In this document: piece after piece, positions 5,546-9,300 of the stretch
Numbering within the stretch: the first letter of the stretch is position 1
Layout of the letters: each line of letters starts with the position of its first letter
Origin: Clostridia bacterium
GTDB taxonomy: Bacteria > Bacillota > Clostridia > Christensenellales > UBA1242
DNA length: 9,300 bases
Assembly: GCA_900768425.1 (NCBI GenBank)
Contig: CAAGCR010000066.1
Location: 1-9,300 of the forward strand
Reading direction: 5' to 3'
Position numbers and translations under genes: made by a program
The notes under the pieces: generated by a model
Databases searched by the model: none
What the model saw: only the letters and a program-made list of their open reading frames with translations
What the model was told of the DNA's origin: nothing

Positions 5546-6592
5546 TTAATTACATTTTAAAAACTTTTGAATTTTGTTTTTTATCGTGTTATAGGTGTAT
5601 ATTTTGTAAAAATAAATAATACCAAATGCACCAATAAGCGGATATAAATATTCAACAATTTTGCCAAAATTAAATAGGCTTAAAAGTATAATAAGCACCA
5701 ACATTAAAAAGGTGTTGTTATACTTTTTTTCTCCCTTAAAATATTCCTTTAACGAAGCCAAACAAGTTGCGTGTGTGGTTATAATAGACCCAAACAGAAT
5801 AAGTGCAAAAATAATACTAAAAATAGGATTAACAGATATTGCAACTTCGGCAAATGGCATTTCTGAATATACAAGTTTTGGATTAAACATAAAACACAAA
5901 ATTCCAAGTGTAATTAGCATACAAAGAATAAGTGCTGTAATTAAACTTGTTAAATGTCTTTGCTTATCAGTTAAATCTCTGCCAAGTTTAATAATTATAA
6001 ACGAACTAAAAAATGTATTTTGCGATGCGTACACAATGGTTAAAATAGGCAAGGGGAGTATGTTGGATATTCCAAAATTTGTAGCAAATGTTCCCGAACT
6101 GAAAGAACAAATAACATTCAAAATTAAGCAAATAATAATCAAAGGCACAACCATTAGCGAAAGTAATTTAAAACTTTTAAATGATGTTTTAATAAGCACA
6201 ATGGTAACAACAAGAGAAACAATAAAATATAACCAGTTGTAACCGCTTGGCAAATATGTAGAAAACAAAGCAATAAGCCCAGAGAACATTGCACTTGTGT
6301 GAATCAAAAATGTCAAAAATAAGCCGACATCAAAAGGGTTGTAGTTATATTTTAAAAACTTTCTTGGTTTGCATAAAAATTTATTGCTTTGCTTTAAGTC
6401 GTAATTGCCGTAACTTTCGCCAAACTTTAAATAGTTAAACAAAAAGAAATATATGCAAAGAAATAACGGCAAAACAAATAATAGCGATAAAACTCCATAC
6501 TTGGCAAAGTACTCAAAAATCTCTTTGCCCGAAGCAAACCCCGCCCCAATAACAGCACCAATTATAATAAATACAGTCTTTAAAACTTTCAT
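5546..6592 (-). CDS. YkvI-family integral membrane protein (LeuT-fold transporter-like)
   Basis: 348 residues from the chosen start, with about ten hydrophobic segments. Close to the N-terminus is GAVIGAGFASGKE (residues 12-24), the hallmark of the YkvI family of membrane proteins related to amino acid transporters of the LeuT/APC fold; the unwound glycine-rich first helix is typical of their substrate site. Family members usually start about ten residues before this motif, so the ATG at 6592 is chosen over an in-frame ATG at 6637, which would add a 15-residue hydrophobic extension. Neither has a clear ribosome binding site, which makes the start less certain. The substrate is unknown for the family. 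It stands alone, divergent from the PAP2 gene, and ends at a bidirectional terminator. Use of U-rich codons matches the rest of the window. Confidence 0.8.
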   Translation of the reverse strand: MKVLKTVFIIIGAVIGAGFASGKEIFEYFAKYGVLSLLFVLPLFLCIYFFLFNYLKFGESYGNYDLKQSNKFLCKPRKFLKYNYNPFDVGLFLTFLIHTSAMFSGLIALFSTYLPSGYNWLYFIVSLVVTIVLIKTSFKSFKLLSLMVVPLIIICLILNVICSFSSGTFATNFGISNILPLPILTIVYASQNTFFSSFIIIKLGRDLTDKQRHLTSLITALILCMLITLGILCFMFNPKLVYSEMPFAEVAISVNPIFSIIFALILFGSIITTHATCLASLKEYFKGEKKYNNTFLMLVLIILLSLFNFGKIVEYLYPLIGAFGIIYFYKIYTYNTIKNKIQKFLKCN

Positions 6593-6651
6593 AAAATATA
6601 TGTATGATTTATAAAACCAATAAATAACCGCAAGCATTATGCTAAATATAT

Positions 6652-6681
6652 TTGATTTTTTTATACAAAAAATGACATAAT
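6652..6681 (+). promoter_or_regulatory. Candidate promoter giving a leaderless PAP2 transcript
   Basis: TTGATT (6652-6657, 4 of 6) and CATAAT (6676-6681, 5 of 6) are separated by 18 bases. The -10 box ends only six bases before the ATG at 6688, so transcription would begin at or next to the start codon. No Shine-Dalgarno sequence is present in between. Confidence 0.45.
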
Positions 6682-6687
6682 ATTCTT

Positions 6688-7251
6688 ATGGAAGAAAAAA
6701 TTATTTTATGGCTACAATCTCATTCACATAGATTTTTAGATGTGTTTATGCAAGCGGAGTCCTATCTTGCAAGTTGGATAGGTGCTGTTTGTATGTTTTT
6801 GATAATCATATTTTTCGTGAATAAAAAATTTGGTTTGTATTTTGGCGCGGGCTTTTTAGCAAGCATAGGGATTAACTTCATAGTTAAAGAAATTGTTGCA
6901 AGACCTCGCCCTTATGTTGCCAATCCGGAAATAGTAAACAAACTAACAACCATAGGCAAAAGTTTTCCAAGCGGACATAGTGTTAGCGTAATCTTTATGG
7001 TTATCACAATTCTATATTTGTTACACTTTTTGCACAAACAAGGCAAACTAAAAATATACGAAAAAATTTGGTTTAAAATTTTGTGTTATAGTTTGGCTGT
7101 AATATTTGTAATTTTAACCGCCATCTCAAGAATGTATTTAGGACAACATTATTTAAGCGACATTTTAGCAGGTCTGCTACTTGGCTCACTAGGTTTTGTT
7201 GTAACTTGGCTTATAGTTCGCAAAAAACTTGTAAATAATCAAAATAAATGA
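6688..7251 (+). CDS. PAP2-superfamily membrane phosphatase
   Basis: 187 residues, typical of a small bacterial PAP2 enzyme with about six membrane segments. The three-part phosphatase signature is complete: K67 with R74-P75 (KxxxxxxRP), PSGH at 94-97, and SR at 147-148 with catalytic histidine H154 and D158 (SRxYLGQHYxxD). Such enzymes remove phosphate from lipid phosphates facing the outside, such as undecaprenyl pyrophosphate or phosphatidylglycerophosphate; which one cannot be told from sequence. The N-terminus (MEEKIILWLQSHSH) fits the family, supporting this ATG despite the absence of a ribosome binding site. The gene is divergent from the YkvI-like gene and its TGA stop overlaps the promoter of the next unit. 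The use of TGA as stop argues against mycoplasma-type code. Confidence 0.92.
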   Translation: MEEKIILWLQSHSHRFLDVFMQAESYLASWIGAVCMFLIIIFFVNKKFGLYFGAGFLASIGINFIVKEIVARPRPYVANPEIVNKLTTIGKSFPSGHSVSVIFMVITILYLLHFLHKQGKLKIYEKIWFKILCYSLAVIFVILTAISRMYLGQHYLSDILAGLLLGSLGFVVTWLIVRKKLVNNQNK

Positions 7252-7257
7252 TATAAT
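7229..7257 (+). promoter_or_regulatory. Strong extended -10 promoter of the tsaE-tsaB-rimI unit
   Basis: TTGTAA (7229-7234, 4 of 6), a 17-base spacer, and a perfect TATAAT (7252-7257) preceded by TG one base upstream (7249-7250). It is the best promoter match in the window. It overlaps the PAP2 stop codon, and transcription would start near 7264, giving a leader of about 280 bases before tsaE. A TTGACA at 7313-7318 with a poor -10 (ATTAAT at 7336) is a weaker alternative inside that leader. Confidence 0.6.
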
Positions 7258-7319
7258 GCAAATAAATAAAAAATATTTAAAAATATTAAAAATAATTAAA
7301 TTAAATAAATATTTGACAA

Positions 7320-7366
7320 AAAATATTGAATTTTAATTAATTTAAAATTAATTTTTGCAATATTTT
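7320..7366. repeat. AT-only inverted repeat in the tsaE leader
   Basis: AAAATATTG (7320-7328) pairs with CAATATTTT (7358-7366) and, nested inside, AATTTTAA (7329-7336) with TTAAAATT (7342-7349). The surrounding 7258-7367 is almost purely A and T. It abuts family A copy 3. It may be a structural or curved DNA segment, or simply a chance fold in very AT-rich sequence. Confidence 0.4.
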
Positions 7367-7367
7367 A

Positions 7368-7517
7368 ATATTATCGGAAGTTGTCGGCAAACAGCCCGCA
7401 GGGATACTTGCCAGCAACTGATGTTTATTCAAACTGTGATGCCGTTATTTACAACGGATTTGCGTTAGCAAATTGATTTGTAAATGCAATGAACAAAGCA
7501 ACATCACATAGGTTATA
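7368..7517 (+). repeat. Family A structured repeat, copy 3
   Basis: Lies in the leader of tsaE, ending about 30 bases before the start codon. Domain 1 is identical to copy 2 (AGTTG-tc-GGCAA with TTGCC-ag-CAACT). The shared middle block is at 7416-7434. Domain 2 is closed by TGTGATG/CATCACA and holds CCGTT/AACGG, ATTTGC-gtta-GCAAAT, and a weaker third hairpin TTG-a-TTTGT/ACAAA-g-CAA that differs completely in sequence from copies 1 and 2. The right block is ATAGGTTATA, with one change from ATAGTTTATA. Confidence 0.85.
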
Positions 7518-7546
7518 AAATTAAAATAATAAAAGAAGAAAAATAT

Positions 7547-7990
7547 ATGGAAATTAAAATCACATCACAAAGTGAAGAAATTACAAAACAAATAGCAAAA
7601 AAATACGCACAAAGCATAAAAAGTCCTTGCGTTGTTTCGCTAGTGGGCGACCTTGGTGCTGGCAAAACAACCTTTACAAAAGGTTTTGCAGAAGGCTTGG
7701 GAATTACAGACACTATCACCAGCCCAACTTTTACAATTATGAATGAATATCAAGGCACAACCTTTCCATTATATCATTTTGATATGTATAGATTATCTAG
7801 CAATGAAGAGGCAATTAACTGTGGCTTTGAAGAGTATTTTGACCTAACAAAATTAAAGGGAATTGTTGTTGTAGAATGGGCAGAAAATTGCGAAGGTATT
7901 TTACCTGCCTTGCATATAGAAATCAAATTCAAAAAAATTGATGAAACAACAAGAGAAATCTCTATCAGTGTAAAAGGTTGGGTTAAATAA
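7547..7990 (+). CDS. tsaE: tRNA t6A biosynthesis ATPase TsaE
   Basis: 147 residues, the normal size of TsaE (YjeE), the P-loop ATPase that works with TsaB and TsaD to place threonylcarbamoyl on adenosine 37 of ANN-decoding tRNAs. Walker A is GDLGAGKTT (34-42). The family signature SPTFTIMNEY (59-68), HFDMYRL (77-83) and VEWAE (109-113) are all present. It probably uses a weak AGAAGAA ribosome binding sequence at 7534-7540. Its TAA stop shares one base with the ATG of tsaB, showing translational coupling. It is first in the tsaE-tsaB-rimI cluster, preceded by a long leader carrying family A copy 3, so its expression could depend on that structure. Confidence 0.95.
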   Translation: MEIKITSQSEEITKQIAKKYAQSIKSPCVVSLVGDLGAGKTTFTKGFAEGLGITDTITSPTFTIMNEYQGTTFPLYHFDMYRLSSNEEAINCGFEEYFDLTKLKGIVVVEWAENCEGILPALHIEIKFKKIDETTREISISVKGWVK

Positions 7991-8634
7991 TGAAAATATT
8001 ATGTTTAAATACCGCTTTTAGCGAAACCTATGTGTCAGTCCAAAATGAAAATTTACAAGCCGAAAAAACAATGGATAGTTCATTAAAACAATCAGAAAAT
8101 GTGCTTGGCGCAGTTGATGAATGCTTAAATAAAACTAACTTGCAAATTAAAGATTTAGATGTTATATCTTGCGTAATAGGTCCAGGCTCATTTACTGGTA
8201 TAAGAATAGGTGCAAGCCTTGTTAAAGGTTTTTGTGCACCTTATCAAAGCATCAAAAAAGTGCAAATTAACTCACTTGACTTGCTTGCATATACTTACAC
8301 AAAACTAAACAAACCAGCACAAGATTTCTATGTGGTTCTAAATGGTCTAAGTGGAAATATCTTTACATGTAAATATAACAAAAACGGAGAGCAATTAACC
8401 CAGCCACAATTAATGTTTGGTGATGAAATTTTAACCCTAAAAGGAACAGTAGTCGGCTTAAAACAAGAAGAGTATAGCATTTGTAATCAGTTTGTAGAAT
8501 TCAATACATCAGATTTATTAGAATATACAAGACGAAAAGTCGCAAACAATGAATATTCACAAGATTTTACTCCACTATATTTAAGAAAATCACAAGCCGA
8601 AGCGGAGTTGTCAAAGAAAAATGGAAATTGTTAA
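7990..8634 (+). CDS. tsaB: tRNA t6A biosynthesis protein TsaB
   Basis: 214 residues; family members are commonly about 220-240, so this is slightly short. TsaB (YeaZ) is the non-catalytic ASKHA-fold partner that forms a heterodimer with TsaD in t6A synthesis. The conserved GPGSFTGIRIGASLVKG segment is at 64-80 and the opening strand MKILCLNTAFSETYVSV (1-17) corresponds to the family's iDTS start, here with LNTA in place of DTS. The C-terminal half is diverged but has the usual PLYLR element near 195-199. It overlaps tsaE by one base and rimI by 14 bases, so all three are coupled. Identity is secure from the GPGSFTG motif and the neighbours. Confidence 0.94.
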   Translation: MKILCLNTAFSETYVSVQNENLQAEKTMDSSLKQSENVLGAVDECLNKTNLQIKDLDVISCVIGPGSFTGIRIGASLVKGFCAPYQSIKKVQINSLDLLAYTYTKLNKPAQDFYVVLNGLSGNIFTCKYNKNGEQLTQPQLMFGDEILTLKGTVVGLKQEEYSICNQFVEFNTSDLLEYTRRKVANNEYSQDFTPLYLRKSQAEAELSKKNGNC

Positions 8635-9058
8635 ATTAAACTCAGCCCACATAGATAAAATAGAAAACCTACTAAAAGAGCAGTTTGGAAATGAAGCATG
8701 GAATAAATCACAAATAGCAAGTTCTTTTTACTCTAACTCCACTCATTTTTATGGCATTTTTGATGGCGAAACTCTCATAACCGTTGCCAGCATTTTAGTA
8801 ACCCCCGATGATATAAACCTATTAGATATAGCCACATCAGAAAACTATAAACATAAAGGTTACGCAAAAACTCTTTTAAAATACCTACTAACATTAAAAG
8901 ATGACGGGCAGACCTTTTCACTAGAAGTAAAATCAAAAAACACTCCCGCCATAAATCTCTACACCAAACTAGGCTTTAAAACCCTAACCATTCGCAAAAA
9001 ATACTACAAAGATGGCGATGATGCATTATGTATGTTCTTGGAAAAATTGTTGCCCTAA
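8621..9058 (+). CDS. rimI: RimI-type GNAT N-acetyltransferase
   Basis: 145 residues, the normal length of RimI, which transfers acetyl from acetyl-CoA to a protein N-terminus (ribosomal protein S18 in Escherichia coli). The acetyl-CoA loop KHKGYAKTLL is at 77-86 (R/QxxGxA type), followed by SLEVKSKNTPAINLYTKLGF (100-119), the classic GNAT motif B region, and a YY pair at 128-129 near the expected catalytic tyrosine. Position behind tsaB is typical; the gene for TsaD often follows but is not seen before the window ends. The start overlaps tsaB by 14 bases with GGAG at 8604-8607, rather far upstream. The last codons and stop (TTG CCC TAA) are contributed by a family C repeat. Confidence 0.9.
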   Translation: MEIVKLNSAHIDKIENLLKEQFGNEAWNKSQIASSFYSNSTHFYGIFDGETLITVASILVTPDDINLLDIATSENYKHKGYAKTLLKYLLTLKDDGQTFSLEVKSKNTPAINLYTKLGFKTLTIRKKYYKDGDDALCMFLEKLLP

Positions 9059-9136
9059 CGGATTTGAAATGTCGCAAGCGACATTTCTACATCTAACGGG
9101 CACAATTTTTCTTTTTCGCACCAAACGTACTCACTA
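9048..9136 (+). repeat. Family C repeat, copy 1, overlapping the rimI stop
   Basis: Nearly identical to 9199-9287, 151 bases away, in direct orientation. A TGCCC/GGGCA stem (9051-9055 with 9098-9102) encloses a perfect hairpin GAAATGTCG-caag-CGACATTTC (9066-9087). Then comes TTTTT-c-TTTTT and a second hairpin from TTCGCAC to GTGCGAA (9115-9152). The repeat begins inside the rimI coding region and provides its stop codon. Confidence 0.85.
9051..9116 (+). terminator. Possible terminator of tsaE-tsaB-rimI formed by family C copy 1
   Basis: The TGCCC/GGGCA-closed structure with its strong inner hairpin is followed after three bases by TTTTT-c-TTTTT (9106-9116), an arrangement that resembles a Rho-independent terminator. 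The outer stem is only five base pairs and the inner hairpin is 18 bases from the T run, so efficiency is uncertain. Confidence 0.4.
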
Positions 9137-9198
9137 ACGTTCGTAGTGCGAACTCTCTTGCGAAGTAAAGCGTTGGAGTAATAGGTTGATTTATTATA

Positions 9199-9287
9199 TG
9201 TTGCCCTAATGGATTTGAAATGTCGCAAGCGACATTTCTACATCTAACGGGCACAATTTTTCTTTTTCGCACTAAATGTACTCATTT
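9199..9287 (+). repeat. Family C repeat, copy 2
   Basis: Tandem partner of 9048-9136, with one substitution (T for C) in the first ~75 bases. In the following hairpin, AACGT/ACGTT of copy 1 becomes AAATG/CATTT here, so both arms changed and pairing is kept. The unit may continue beyond the window, so the total number of copies is unknown. Confidence 0.85.
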
Positions 9288-9300
9288 ATTAAAAGTAAGA

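Noticed and set aside
5661..6242. 193-codon plus-strand reading frame opposite the YkvI-like gene
   Set aside because: Antisense shadow of a clear membrane protein gene; no ribosome binding site or recognisable family.
6593..6637. Longer N-terminus of the YkvI-like protein
   Set aside because: Family members begin about ten residues before GAVIGAGFASG; the extension has no ribosome binding site. Not fully excluded.
9048..9300. CRISPR array from tandem family C copies
   Set aside because: Only two units visible, spacing of 151 bases, and the intervening sequence is structured and partly shared rather than a short unique spacer.

Overview
The window is AT-rich, with A/T-biased codons, AGA-type arginine codons and ATG starts, several behind AGGAG-like ribosome binding sites. 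UGA acts as a stop (end of the PAP2 gene), so the code is standard. Gene content (2[4Fe-4S] ferredoxin, YkvI-type membrane protein, tsaE-tsaB-rimI order, a secreted low-complexity beta-rich protein) points to a low-GC Gram-positive bacterium, most likely an anaerobic, possibly uncultured gut clostridium. That placement is inferred from gene content and base composition, not from a marker gene.

Layout: 1-303 has no gene. It holds one copy of a structured repeat (family A) and the terminator of a leftward gene; 158-251 shows nothing recognisable. 304-915 (-) encodes a small exported protein of unknown function. A divergent promoter region (916-1110) separates it from a rightward pair: a ferredoxin (1111-1281) and a Ppx/GppA-fold protein whose catalytic motifs have eroded (1305-2819). 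These are followed by a second family A copy and a strong terminator. 3043-3545 has no gene: it carries a ~200-bp composite palindromic repeat (family B), an isolated strong terminator, and a potentially structured leader. That leader precedes a two-gene NitT/TauT-type ABC importer (ATPase 3546-4307, permease 4294-5103) with no substrate-binding protein beside it. 5104-5545 has no gene: it holds a single-copy palindromic element, the second family B repeat, and a bidirectional terminator shared with the leftward YkvI-like gene (5546-6592). A PAP2 phosphatase (6688-7251) is transcribed divergently from YkvI and looks leaderless. A strong extended -10 promoter overlapping the PAP2 stop codon starts a ~280-nt leader containing a very AT-rich hairpin and the third family A copy. 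The tsaE-tsaB-rimI cluster follows (7547-9058). The window ends in two tandem copies of a third repeat family (C), the first of which supplies the rimI stop codon.

Functionally, TsaE and TsaB belong to the tRNA t6A modification machinery, with RimI as the commonly linked N-acetyltransferase; TsaD is not in the window. The ABC pair would import a small organic molecule but needs a binding protein from elsewhere. The other genes look like independent units.

The most unusual content is intergenic. Three different palindromic repeat families occupy most gaps. Family A copies keep the same multi-stem architecture while the paired bases differ on both sides of the stems, which suggests selection on a folded RNA or single-stranded DNA. 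The Ppx/GppA protein is a probable pseudoenzyme, and the ABC leader is a candidate unrecognised regulatory RNA.
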